A stretch of 64,000 nt of DNA. It comes from Sphingomonas sp. (GTDB lineage Bacteria > Pseudomonadota > Alphaproteobacteria > Sphingomonadales > Sphingomonadaceae). Each line of letters opens with the position of its first letter. Position 1 is the stretch's first letter. Position numbers and translations under genes: made by a program. The DNA lies in the NCBI GenBank assembly GCA_017849555.1, contig JAFIGU010000040.1:62001-126000 (forward strand), written 5' to 3'. Positions 1 to 8,222 of this stretch are shown here, one piece after another. The notes under the pieces were generated by a model, which worked only from the letters and a program-made list of their open reading frames with translations, was not told where the DNA came from and did not search any database.

Positions 1-910
1 CGACCAGCAGGCTGTCGCCGCATCGGCCGTCGAGGCCGTCGTACAATGCGATCCCTTTGGCGATCTCCGCGACAAAGGGCGCGCCGGTTGCCGGGCTCGC
101 GTGATTGTATCGCTCCTTGATCTCGTTCTGCGCATCGTCCGATCCCAGCGTGACGAGCAGCGCATTGCCGGTGAGCGGACGCGCCGCCCGGTCGATCTGC
201 CCTTTGGGGCCGCGCGTCGATGCCCAGACCGCGATCAGCGGGCCACCCCGGGTGACCGGCGCGAGATCGACCGAGACGACGATCGAATCCGGCGTCCATC
301 CGCGCAGGAAGTTCGTCGGTGGTCCGCCGTTGGTGTGCCGCCACGCATCGCGGATCGCGGCGGTTTGCGCCGCATCGAACCTCGGACAGTTCGCAGCATC
401 ATAGCGCGCGGAGCCGGCGAGCGCCTTGGTCGCGACATTGTACATGTCACGCGTGCCGCGGACGTTGTTGAAGAAGGGATCGTCACGCAGCCCGGCATAG
501 ACGCGGAAGCTTTTCCCGCCGCTCAGCAGCCCCTCCGCATAGCTGGCATCGCCGCGCGCCCGGTCGACTTTCCCTAACGTGCAATCGGCGGCGGTCGCGT
601 TGGCGAAGCGGCAAACGAGATCGATCGTCGCGGTCGTCCGGCCGAAGCGGCGTCCGCTGTCGATATGAAAGACATAAGCGATCTTGTCGGAAAGGCTGTG
701 CCCGACGATCGTCATCACCAGATTGAGATGCCGTCCGTCGGGCGCGATCCAGGCGAAGAGATCGCCGATGTCGGCGCGCGGATCGGCGATCACCGACGGC
801 GAATCGAGATGATCCGATGCAACGGACGGCGTCGCGACGATAGTCGCCAGGAGCAACGCCGCGCCCTGCACGGCGCGGGACAGCGATTGCAGCACGATCG
901 GCCCTTTCAC
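1..910 (-). CDS. DUF4331 family exported protein, C-terminus beyond window
   Basis: Partial gene: it reads leftward with no stop before base 1, so 303 codons are visible. The GTG start (910-908) overlaps the TGA of the upstream hydrolase as GTGA, which indicates translational coupling and decides the start. Residues 1 to about 31 form a signal peptide ending at VAS. The mature part opens with DHLDSP at 33-38, followed by an ADIGDLFAW segment, both hallmarks of DUF4331. Members of this family are secreted proteins of unknown biochemical role. The hydrolase gene upstream is the only visible partner. Family assignment is confident; function is unknown. Confidence 0.8.
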   Translation of the reverse strand, partial: MKGPIVLQSLSRAVQGAALLLATIVATPSVASDHLDSPSVIADPRADIGDLFAWIAPDGRHLNLVMTIVGHSLSDKIAYVFHIDSGRRFGRTTATIDLVCRFANATAADCTLGKVDRARGDASYAEGLLSGGKSFRVYAGLRDDPFFNNVRGTRDMYNVATKALAGSARYDAANCPRFDAAQTAAIRDAWRHTNGGPPTNFLRGWTPDSIVVSVDLAPVTRGGPLIAVWASTRGPKGQIDRAARPLTGNALLVTLGSDDAQNEIKERYNHASPATGAPFVAEIAKGIALYDGLDGRCGDSLLV

Positions 911-1875
911 GCTTTGGCCCCGCGCCACAGCGCGTCGGCCTCTTCGACGATTACGTCCGGCCGCTCCTCGGGCCAGAACAATTTGGCCTTTTCGATCCGC
1001 CGGACGCCGCGCGAATTGCCGAAAGCCTGCGCGAGAAAATCGGCGTTCGCGGGTTCGAAGATCGTATCGGCCGTTCCCCACACGATACGCGTCGGGACGG
1101 GACAGCGCGCCAGCATCGGCGCGATACCGCGCAACGCGTTGCCGCCCTGCGCGATCGCGTGCGCCTCGGCCTGACGCGCGCGCGCCGGGCTCGACAGAAG
1201 CGGGCCGAAATACATCTCGATCGCTTCGTCGGTGGGATTGGCCGGATCGGCGTAGCACATCCCGCCGAACTGATCGGCGGCACGGGCGCGGTCGCGGCTT
1301 GCGTACCACGGCTCGATCCATTGCTTCACATAGAGGCCGTTGCGCGCCAGCTCGATCACCGGCCGCATCGCCGGCGGTGGACTCTGCCGCTCGGTATCGC
1401 AATTGGTGAGCAACAAGGTGCGGACGCGATCGGGGTGATGCGCCGCGAGCAATTGCGCCACCGCACCGCCGCTGTCGTTGGCGACGACATGGACGCGGGC
1501 GATCTTCAGCGCGTCGAGCAGCGCGATGAGCATCGCGGCCTGGCTCGGCGCCGACAGGTCCTGCCCCTCGGCCGCTTCGGTCGCACCCAACCCTAGGAAA
1601 TCGGGCACGATACAGCGGTAAAACAGCCCGAGCTGCTCGACTGCATCCCGCCATTGAAAACCGCTCAGCGGATAACCGTGCAGAAAGAGCGCGGGGTCGC
1701 CCGATCCCTGATCGATAAAGGCGATCCGGCCGAAACCGTTGCTGACGAAGCGTCGACGCCGGCTCCATTCCGGCACGCGAAACCGATCGAAGCTCGGTGC
1801 GGCGCGCGCGGGGTGCGCGATCGCGGCGCATGCGATCGCGCCTACGCCAAAGCGCAGCATATCTCTGCGGTTCAT
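907..1875 (-). CDS. Tat-exported alpha/beta hydrolase, haloalkane-dehalogenase/epoxide-hydrolase-like, catalytic His missing
   Basis: A 322-residue alpha/beta hydrolase. I start it at 1875 because GGAGG lies 8 nt upstream and the N-terminus then reads MNRRDML followed by a hydrophobic stretch to ARA, a twin-arginine signal. HGYP at 66-69 is the oxyanion-hole motif. D134 in ANDSGG sits at the nucleophile elbow, as in haloalkane dehalogenases and epoxide hydrolases. D270 in GTADTIF fits the acid. Where the family normally has GHF before xPEERP this protein has KLF, so residue 299 is Leu instead of the general-base His. The Trp that follows the nucleophile in dehalogenases is also absent (Ser135). 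Full turnover is therefore doubtful. It is the first gene of a pair with the DUF4331 gene. Confidence 0.8.
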   Translation of the reverse strand: MNRRDMLRFGVGAIACAAIAHPARAAPSFDRFRVPEWSRRRRFVSNGFGRIAFIDQGSGDPALFLHGYPLSGFQWRDAVEQLGLFYRCIVPDFLGLGATEAAEGQDLSAPSQAAMLIALLDALKIARVHVVANDSGGAVAQLLAAHHPDRVRTLLLTNCDTERQSPPPAMRPVIELARNGLYVKQWIEPWYASRDRARAADQFGGMCYADPANPTDEAIEMYFGPLLSSPARARQAEAHAIAQGGNALRGIAPMLARCPVPTRIVWGTADTIFEPANADFLAQAFGNSRGVRRIEKAKLFWPEERPDVIVEEADALWRGAKA

Positions 1876-2014
1876 AGCGGGTCCTCCGTTTGTGGAGGCG
1901 GTGATGCGCCAAACCGGCCGAGCGGCGCTGTCAAAATCTTTAGCGGTTGCGGGTCTTGTTGCAGAAAAGACTTCGCGCAGCCCATAAGAGGTTTCCCGAT
2001 AGAAGTGAGGGTTC

Positions 2015-2674
2015 GTGGGCGATTTTGAGCTTATCGCGGGCAAGCGCGTCCTGTTCGTCATGGCGACGGACGCGGAATATGGCCCTCACCTCCGCAAGTT
2101 GTTCAGGCCGCTAATGACCGGCGTCGGCCCGATCGAGGCTGCGCTGGCGATGGGGCAGGCATGTGCCTCGATGAAGCAATCCGGCGGCCTGCCGGATGTG
2201 GTCGTTTCGCTCGGATCGGCAGGATCGCGGCGGTGCGCGCTTGGCGAGGTCTATCAGGTCAGTACCGTCTCCTGGCGCGATATGGATGCCTCGCGGATCG
2301 GCTTTCCGAAGGGGGTGACGCCCTTTCTCGGCCAACCCGCCGAGATATCGCTGTCGACACCGCTACGGCTGGAAACGGCGCGGCTCTCGACCGGGGCGAA
2401 CATCGTCGGTGGCGAGGCTTTCGCCGCGATCGACGCGGATATGGTGGATATGGAAACCTATGCCGTGGCGCGCGCGTGCCAGGGCTTCGGCCTGTCGTTG
2501 ATCGGCCTACGCGGGATATCCGACGGCCCCGGGGAGATCGACGGCATCACCGGGTGGACCGATCTCCTGCCATTGCTGGATCAGCGATTGGCCGAAGCGG
2601 TAAACCTGCTGCCCGAGGCGCTGATGCAGGTTGAGGATGCCCCGCATCAACCCGCCGTTCGAACGAGCTTCTAG
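2015..2674 (+). CDS. MTA/SAH nucleosidase-like phosphorylase-superfamily protein
   Basis: A 219-residue protein of the nucleoside phosphorylase superfamily, closest by motif to 5'-methylthioadenosine/S-adenosylhomocysteine nucleosidase, which hydrolyses the glycosidic bond to free adenine. Expected elements: MATDAEYGP at 16-24 (E21 where the family has its N-terminal catalytic Glu), GVGPIEAAL at 36-44, VDMETYA at 144-150 (ribose-binding Glu 147) and RGISDG with the proton-donor Asp at 170. The GTG start at 2015 has GAGGG just upstream; an in-frame ATG about 15 codons later would cut the first strand. It lies divergent from the hydrolase pair. The stop overlaps the stop of the convergent gene on a CTAG palindrome. 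A hopanoid-type or other phosphorylase is possible. Confidence 0.72.
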   Translation: MGDFELIAGKRVLFVMATDAEYGPHLRKLFRPLMTGVGPIEAALAMGQACASMKQSGGLPDVVVSLGSAGSRRCALGEVYQVSTVSWRDMDASRIGFPKGVTPFLGQPAEISLSTPLRLETARLSTGANIVGGEAFAAIDADMVDMETYAVARACQGFGLSLIGLRGISDGPGEIDGITGWTDLLPLLDQRLAEAVNLLPEALMQVEDAPHQPAVRTSF

Positions 2675-3231
2675 CCCTCGGTCGAAAAGACGCCGTAATG
2701 CTCGCGCCACGCGGCCACTTCGTCGCGGAGATGCGCCGGCGCGGGATCGCCCGATATAACCAGGCGGGCGACATCGCCGTCGGGATGCATCAGCATCTTC
2801 TCCGATCCGTCGCTGAACCAGACGGGCGCCAGCCGGTCGCACAGGCTGTCGAGCACGATGCGCGCCATCCCGCTCTCTATCGCGTCGCTGCCGGCGAGCT
2901 TGCGGACATTGATCGAGACACCCTCGAAGCAATTGCGCGGCTCGCGCACGAAATTGAGCGAAACCAGCAGACCGGACCGATCGGGTCGGGCTTCGTCGGG
3001 CAGGCTCGCGATCCGGCGCCAAGCGCAGAACCATGTCCGGCAGATCGGAGGGCGCGTCTCGTGAATGCCGCACCCGCCCGGAACGAGATGCGCGCAGGGC
3101 GTTCCCGCGGGTTTCTTGAACTCGGGCGTATCCACCGTCAGGACGGTGCAACATGCCACGCACCCGCCGCACTCGCGATCGGCAAGCACCGGCCCCAGCA
3201 GGATGGTTTCCAGTTCCGGCTCGGTGGACAT
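2671..3231 (-). CDS. YkgJ-family cysteine-cluster protein
   Basis: A 186-residue cytoplasmic protein with eight conserved cysteines in the N-terminal third: 21, 24, 27, 28 (CGGCVACC), 46, 54, 64 and 69 (CRTWFC). This is the signature of the YkgJ/Fe-S or Zn cluster family. Members are thought to bind a metal or an Fe-S cluster, but no general reaction is known. I start it at MSTEPEL (3231) because the 12 residues before that are Arg-rich and unlike the family. It is probably the last gene of a reverse-strand set after the monooxygenase and the DUF4166 protein, and its stop overlaps that of the convergent nucleosidase gene. Confidence 0.75.
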   Translation of the reverse strand: MSTEPELETILLGPVLADRECGGCVACCTVLTVDTPEFKKPAGTPCAHLVPGGCGIHETRPPICRTWFCAWRRIASLPDEARPDRSGLLVSLNFVREPRNCFEGVSINVRKLAGSDAIESGMARIVLDSLCDRLAPVWFSDGSEKMLMHPDGDVARLVISGDPAPAHLRDEVAAWREHYGVFSTEG

Positions 3232-3300
3232 CCGTGAAGGACTGCCTCGGCGCCGACGCGAATACAAGGGCGGGCGGCACGCTTGTCGCCGGCCATTGAT

Positions 3301-4926
3301 CTATCGCGCCTCAAGCCGCCCGCGATAGTGCACGATCCGGCCCAGAACCGGCAGCGCGATCGGCACGTCAAAATGGAAACGGCCGTCCTCTTCCCATTCC
3401 CGCGCGAGCGAGCGTGGTGCAAGCGCCAGCGGCAGGCGAAGCGGGCCGATCCACCACCGGCGCATGACCATCGCCAGCCCATGTTCGTCGGAAGGAAGCT
3501 CGAACCCGAAGCGAAACGCGCCGAAGCGCTCGACCAGCCAGCGGCCGTCCTGGCTCAGCCGGCTATGGAAGCGCTTGCCGCTGAAGGTGCGTATCCACGT
3601 TTCCACACCGTCTCGCTCCTCGAATGCGACGTGGAGTTCATGCGTCCCGGCGCGCGGAAAGCCGATGAGCGACGCGATGGCCCCCGTCAGGAGGTTTCTC
3701 GATCCGGTCACCTCGGCAACGCCGCTCGCCCCGCCATCGCGCAGCGTCTCGTGCATGGCGCGGACGGCGGGCGGCAATTGCTCGAACCGGGTCCCCATCA
3801 CCCGCGCGTAGAGCGGTGGCGAGCGAATATGCTCGGTCACCTCGTGGCGGATCGAGAGCCCGTCGAATGCAGGCTGATAGTCCGAGAGACCGAGACTCAT
3901 CCCTGCGTCGCGCGCGCCGGCCGGCTCAAGCCCGTCGAGGATATGCGAAATCAAGGGCGGCACCGACAGCGCGGGAATCTCCGGGCCGTCGCCCCTGCTC
4001 GCGAGCAGCGTCCAGCGGCGCTCGACGCGCTTACCGCCGATTAGGCCGAACAGTCGCACGATCATCGCCGACCGGTCGCTCCCCATCCAGCCCGTCAGGC
4101 CCTGCAGCGGTCGCAAGAAACGCGCCATCGGCGCCAGGTTCGACAGCAATTTCCACCGAACCAGCCAGCTTGCGAGCCATAATACGCGCGTCTGAAACCC
4201 GAGTTCGGTGCCCGCGCGGAAGGTGACGGCCGGTCGACCGGGCAGCCTTTCCGGCAATAGTTCGTGGTCCGGCACATCGACGAGCGCGACCAGACGGCGA
4301 TCCAGCGGCCGCTCTCCGGCGACGACGAAATGTTCGCGGCGAAGCTCTTGCCACCCGATCCGTTCGATCCACCGCCTGCCCCGCCAGAGCTTCAGCGGCT
4401 GGCCAAGCTGGGCGAGGATCGCGGCCGCGACGGCTGGCCCGGCGGTGGTGCGATTCGACGCGCTGATCGCCATTTCGACCGCCCGCACCTGCTCGAAACC
4501 GACGGCGAGTTTGCGGACGACGGCGCCGGACAACGCGGGCACGCTGGACGCACCCGAGATGACGACGACACCGGCGGCCTTCGCCGCGGCGTCAAGCGTC
4601 ACAATGCCGCACACGAATGCGCGCGCGTCGGCGATGTCGACATAATGGACCCCGGCCGCGACGCACGCCGCCGGGATCGTATAATCGAGCGTCTGGAAAG
4701 GACCCGAAGCGTCGACCAGCACGGCTGGTCGATGGTCGCGCAACGCTGCGGCGACGGCGGCGCGATCGATCGCGACCGGGGTCAAGCGCGGCTGGTCAGC
4801 GCAAAAGGCCCGAGCCTTCGCGAGACTACGACCCGCGACAAGCACATCGTGCCCGGCCGCAGCGAGCCTCCGCGCAATACGTCCGCCAAAACCGCCGTAG
4901 CCGCCGAGGACGAGGATGCGGCTCAA
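3301..4926 (-). CDS. Saccharopine-reductase-like NAD(P)-binding protein fused to DUF4166
   Basis: A 541-residue two-domain protein. Residues 1 to about 130 are a Rossmann fold with GGYGGFGGR at 8-16, typical of the saccharopine dehydrogenase/trans-acting enoyl reductase group. A mid-section continues to about 370. From roughly residue 375 to the end is a DUF4166 domain (GTRFEQLPPAVRAMHE onward). The true substrate is unknown; the family fold suggests NAD(P)H-dependent reduction. It lies 55 nt downstream of a FAD monooxygenase on the same strand and about 70 nt before the YkgJ-like gene, so co-transcription is likely. That neighbourhood suggests modification of a lipid or small polycyclic compound, but this is inference only. 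Confidence 0.75.
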   Translation of the reverse strand: MSRILVLGGYGGFGGRIARRLAAAGHDVLVAGRSLAKARAFCADQPRLTPVAIDRAAVAAALRDHRPAVLVDASGPFQTLDYTIPAACVAAGVHYVDIADARAFVCGIVTLDAAAKAAGVVVISGASSVPALSGAVVRKLAVGFEQVRAVEMAISASNRTTAGPAVAAAILAQLGQPLKLWRGRRWIERIGWQELRREHFVVAGERPLDRRLVALVDVPDHELLPERLPGRPAVTFRAGTELGFQTRVLWLASWLVRWKLLSNLAPMARFLRPLQGLTGWMGSDRSAMIVRLFGLIGGKRVERRWTLLASRGDGPEIPALSVPPLISHILDGLEPAGARDAGMSLGLSDYQPAFDGLSIRHEVTEHIRSPPLYARVMGTRFEQLPPAVRAMHETLRDGGASGVAEVTGSRNLLTGAIASLIGFPRAGTHELHVAFEERDGVETWIRTFSGKRFHSRLSQDGRWLVERFGAFRFGFELPSDEHGLAMVMRRWWIGPLRLPLALAPRSLAREWEEDGRFHFDVPIALPVLGRIVHYRGRLEAR

Positions 4927-4981
4927 GGCAGGCGCGACGCTGGTTCAGCCGCGGGATCAGCCCGGGCCGATGTCTTGCTTC

Positions 4982-6226
4982 TCATGCCGCGTGCCGGATC
5001 GGCTCGTCCGGCTGAGCCGGTTGCCGTGCGTCGAGGCCGAGCGGGCGCAGCGGATTGCCGATCAGCCCGCTGACCATCGCCGCCTGTATCCAGGTTGCCG
5101 GCCACAGTTTCGACAGCGGCCCGACCAGTCGGTCGCGAACGAGCGGCAACAGGCGGCTGTCGGATTGATAGACCGGCGTGAACAGCGCGGTGAGCCGCTG
5201 ATACAGATGGACATGCCGTCGCCGTCGGGCGACCGCGTCGGCCAACCCCTCCGCCACGCTCTCGCTCTCGCGGAGCCCCTTGGCGAGCGCCCAGGCGTCG
5301 AGCAGCGCCATATTGGCGCCCTGCCCGAGCTGCGGGCTCGCCGAATGCCAGGCGTCGCCGATGTGGATGAGCGCGGGTTCGGCCGGATCCCGCAACGTGC
5401 GATGGGCATAATGCGCGAAGGTGAGCTGATCGGGGCTGACGATCTGATCGAGCAACGGCGCGCACGCGGGCCACAGCCCCAGAACCTCGGCTTTCCACGC
5501 ATCCAGCCCGGCGGTGCGCCAGGCGTCCAGCCGATCGGCGCGGAGCGACCAGAAGAAGGCAGCCTGCCGCCGCCCGGCGTGCGGCGACGCACCGACGGGG
5601 AGAACGCCGACCATCGTGCTCGCCCGCAGATAGCGCTGCTCGAGCGCCGCCTCGTCGAAGGTCGTCGCGTCGGGCCAGTCGAGGCTGGCCCATAAGGCGC
5701 CATAGGCCAGCGAATGCCCCGTGGGTGGCGCAAGCGGGGTGCGCGTTCCCAGCGCGTCCACGACGAGGTCGAAAGGCCCGGCCATATCGCCGTCGGCGAA
5801 ATGCAGGCGACGCTTCGCGCCGTCAGCAACGCTGCCCGCCACCGTCCGTCCCGTCGCGATCGGCACGCCGGCGGTGGTGACCGCATCGTGAAGCAGCGCG
5901 AACAGGCTCGCGCGATGGATGCCGATGCCGAAGGCGGACGGGCGGCCCAGCGCGGCATAGCGCACGTCCAGCACGACGGGGCCGGCCGTCCCGGCCTGAC
6001 CGATCAGCCGATCGACCCGCGCCCCGCTCTCCAGCGCGATCTCGGCCAGCCCGAGCTGTTTCAGCACGGCGAGGCCGGTCGGCTGGAGCATGAGCCCCGA
6101 TCCGATCGGCTGCGGCGCTTCGAACCGCTCGAACAATGTCACGCGGTGTCCGTCGCGCTTCAACAGCAGAGCGGCTGCGAGTCCCCCCGGCCCGCAACCG
6201 GCGACGGCGATATCGAGTGGCCCCAT
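4982..6226 (-). CDS. FAD-dependent monooxygenase (UbiH/PHBH-like)
   Basis: A 414-residue class A flavoprotein monooxygenase, predicted to insert one oxygen atom using NAD(P)H. The ADP-binding dinucleotide motif GCGPGGLAAALLL is at 10-22, a DG-type motif around DLVVDALGTRTP (153-164), and the GD motif IHIGDAWHSASPQLGQG at 287-303, which binds the ribityl chain. The C-terminus is moderately hydrophobic, which may mean membrane association. The start at 6226 places the GxGxxG motif at the usual distance from the N-terminus. It leads the reverse-strand set running into the DUF4166 gene. The substrate cannot be read from the sequence. Confidence 0.85.
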   Translation of the reverse strand: MGPLDIAVAGCGPGGLAAALLLKRDGHRVTLFERFEAPQPIGSGLMLQPTGLAVLKQLGLAEIALESGARVDRLIGQAGTAGPVVLDVRYAALGRPSAFGIGIHRASLFALLHDAVTTAGVPIATGRTVAGSVADGAKRRLHFADGDMAGPFDLVVDALGTRTPLAPPTGHSLAYGALWASLDWPDATTFDEAALEQRYLRASTMVGVLPVGASPHAGRRQAAFFWSLRADRLDAWRTAGLDAWKAEVLGLWPACAPLLDQIVSPDQLTFAHYAHRTLRDPAEPALIHIGDAWHSASPQLGQGANMALLDAWALAKGLRESESVAEGLADAVARRRRHVHLYQRLTALFTPVYQSDSRLLPLVRDRLVGPLSKLWPATWIQAAMVSGLIGNPLRPLGLDARQPAQPDEPIRHAA

Positions 6227-6324
6227 GTCTCCTTGCTAGCGCGAGAATCCCTCCGGACAACCGTCAAACGCCGGCCCTCGGCTATTTTGACATTGGAGCC
6301 GCGACCGGCGCGACCGCCATGCGA

Positions 6325-7302
6325 TCAGCGGCGATGAAGCAGGCTCTGTTTGAACACCCAGATCGCCGCGGGCTGCCCGCGTGACGGGACCGCGACGAAC
6401 AACCTTTCGAGTTCAGGCACATAGAGCCCGGTGCGGGCGCCATCCTGGGTTTCGATGCGCTCGCGTCGGCCGTCATCGTCGACGATGTCGACATGGCCGG
6501 TGCCGCATATCACCAGCACGCGCTTGCCCGCCAGGAACAGGTCGTCGGCATCCCCGCAAGCGAACTTCAGCGACAGCGTCTTTCCGTTCCGCGTATCGAT
6601 CGTCGCGAGCCCGGCGGGTAGCCGATAGGCGATCTTGATCGACTGCCCGCTGGGCTCGATCGCCATCGGAAAGTTGAGGCGCTGGAGCCCGGTCAGCCAA
6701 CGTGCGAGCTGCCGTCCCTGATCGATATCCGCCGCGATGATCGATCCGTTCCCCGGCACATTGATATAGGCGCGCGCGCCCGCGAGCTGGAACCCCTCGG
6801 GATGACCGGGCAGCGCTAACCGGGCGACGACGATGTGACGCGCCGGATCGATCGTCGCGAGGCCGCCCTTGCCATAGCCGACGACGACACGCCCGTTGCG
6901 CTGGTCGACCCGAATGTTGTCGGCATCGTCGCCGAGGTCGAGCCGCGCGAGTTCGTGGTGATCGGCGGCATAAAAGCGCACGGTGCCGTCACCACAGGCG
7001 ACGACCAGCTGCCGCACTGCCGGAAGCCAGGCGACGCCCTGCGGTTCGGAAAGACCCGCGATCCGCGCTTCGACGCGCCCGCCCTCGATATCGACGATAT
7101 CGACCGTCCCGTTGGCGATTTCGGCGACGAGCAGGCGACGATCCGCCAGATCGATCGCGAGATGGTCGATCCGGCCGCTGGTGTCGGGGAGCGGGATCGT
7201 CCGTTCGAGCACGAACGACGAAATCGACTGTTCGGGCTGCGCCAGGCTGCATCCGGGCAGCCCGATCAGCAACGCGGCCGAGAGGCGTGTGCGGCGGCGC
7301 AT
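6325..7302 (-). CDS. YncE/NHL-like beta-propeller protein of the chromate operon
   Basis: A 325-residue exported protein built of repeated propeller blades: IDHLAIDLADRRLLVAE, PQGVAWLPAVRQLVVAC and DNIRVDQRNGRVVVGYG, each followed by a GG- or DP-rich turn. The N-terminus is a signal sequence ending in LPGC, a possible lipobox (Pro at -2 is unusual), so it may be a lipoprotein. It starts 9 nt after the stop of the DUF1259 gene and is the fourth gene of the chromate operon. Such propellers usually bind ligands or partners and are not enzymes. A role in extracytoplasmic chromate handling is inferred from position only. Confidence 0.7.
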   Translation of the reverse strand: MRRRTRLSAALLIGLPGCSLAQPEQSISSFVLERTIPLPDTSGRIDHLAIDLADRRLLVAEIANGTVDIVDIEGGRVEARIAGLSEPQGVAWLPAVRQLVVACGDGTVRFYAADHHELARLDLGDDADNIRVDQRNGRVVVGYGKGGLATIDPARHIVVARLALPGHPEGFQLAGARAYINVPGNGSIIAADIDQGRQLARWLTGLQRLNFPMAIEPSGQSIKIAYRLPAGLATIDTRNGKTLSLKFACGDADDLFLAGKRVLVICGTGHVDIVDDDGRRERIETQDGARTGLYVPELERLFVAVPSRGQPAAIWVFKQSLLHRR

Positions 7303-7311
7303 CGCCGCGGC

Positions 7312-8205
7312 TCAATTCGCCGCGACGGCCACGTGCTTCAGCGCCGCCGCCAACCCGCGCGCCAGTTTCTGCGCGTCGTCATCGGCCCAGAAGTGCATGA
7401 AGAACAGCCGCGGCTCGTCATCGAGCATATGGTTGTGGAGCGCCGTCACCTCGATCCCGTTCGCGCGCAGCGTCCGCAGCACCGGGTTGACCTCTGTGGC
7501 GGTGAGTACGAAGTCGCCGGTGATCGCGGCCTTGCCGCCCTCGGTCGGCTGAAAATTGATCGCCTCCGCCGCGCCCATCGCCGGCGGCAAGACCATCTCG
7601 CCCTCGCGCGGCGCTTCGGCACGGGGAATGCCGAAGGCATAGACTCCGCCGCCCGCTTTGCCCTTGTGGCCAAGGATGCGGTCGAGCGCCCCGGTATCGA
7701 GATCCAGCGCCTCGGGCGCAGCCGAAGCATTCGCGGGCGGCGCCGAGAGCGGGGTGCCGCTCAGCGCCAGCGCGTCGTGCAGCGTCCGCGCCAGCTGGGC
7801 CGGGTCGCCATGTCCGGCGATGTGCATGTACATCGTGTGCGGCGTGTTGCGCAGCAGATGGTTGTGGAGCGCGGTGATCTCGATCCCGCCGGCGATCAGC
7901 TTGGCCATCACCGGATTCACCTCGGTATCGGTGAGCACCAGATCGCCCATGACCATCGCCTGCCCCGGCCCGTGCGGCGCGAACGCCAGCCACGATCCCA
8001 GCGCCAGCGCCGGCTTCAGCGTCACGCCGTCGAGCGTCACCTTGAGATCGCTGCGCGGCAGGCCGATGCGATAGACGCCGCCGGGCATCTCCGCGCCCGG
8101 CTTGCCGATCGCCGCGGCGACCGCCTGTTGCCACGGTTCGGCCGCCTGCGCGGGAACCGTGAAGGCGAGAAGGCTGGACAGGGCAATTGCCGCAACGCGC
8201 ATCAT
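7312..8205 (-). CDS. Exported DUF1259 (LppY/LpqO-like) protein with two repeats
   Basis: A 297-residue secreted protein. The start at 8205 follows GAGGAG and gives a signal peptide ending AQA at 19-21. The mature part is an internal duplication: about 27-148 and 170-290 align, sharing TEVNPV then TALHNHLL (111-118) or TALHNHML (254-261), each followed by a YMH or FMH segment and a QLAR/KLAR helix. The conserved His residues suggest a metal or anion site. DUF1259 proteins recur beside chrA in other bacteria, and here the gene sits 17 nt downstream of chrA. The biochemical role is unknown; a periplasmic accessory role in chromate resistance is inferred from the operon. Confidence 0.78.
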   Translation of the reverse strand: MMRVAAIALSSLLAFTVPAQAAEPWQQAVAAAIGKPGAEMPGGVYRIGLPRSDLKVTLDGVTLKPALALGSWLAFAPHGPGQAMVMGDLVLTDTEVNPVMAKLIAGGIEITALHNHLLRNTPHTMYMHIAGHGDPAQLARTLHDALALSGTPLSAPPANASAAPEALDLDTGALDRILGHKGKAGGGVYAFGIPRAEAPREGEMVLPPAMGAAEAINFQPTEGGKAAITGDFVLTATEVNPVLRTLRANGIEVTALHNHMLDDEPRLFFMHFWADDDAQKLARGLAAALKHVAVAAN

Positions 8206-8222
8206 GTCTTTCTCCTCTCGCC

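Noticed and set aside
907..1875. Annotating the hydrolase as a functional haloalkane dehalogenase
   Set aside because: The halide-stabilising Trp after the nucleophile is Ser and the catalytic His is Leu.
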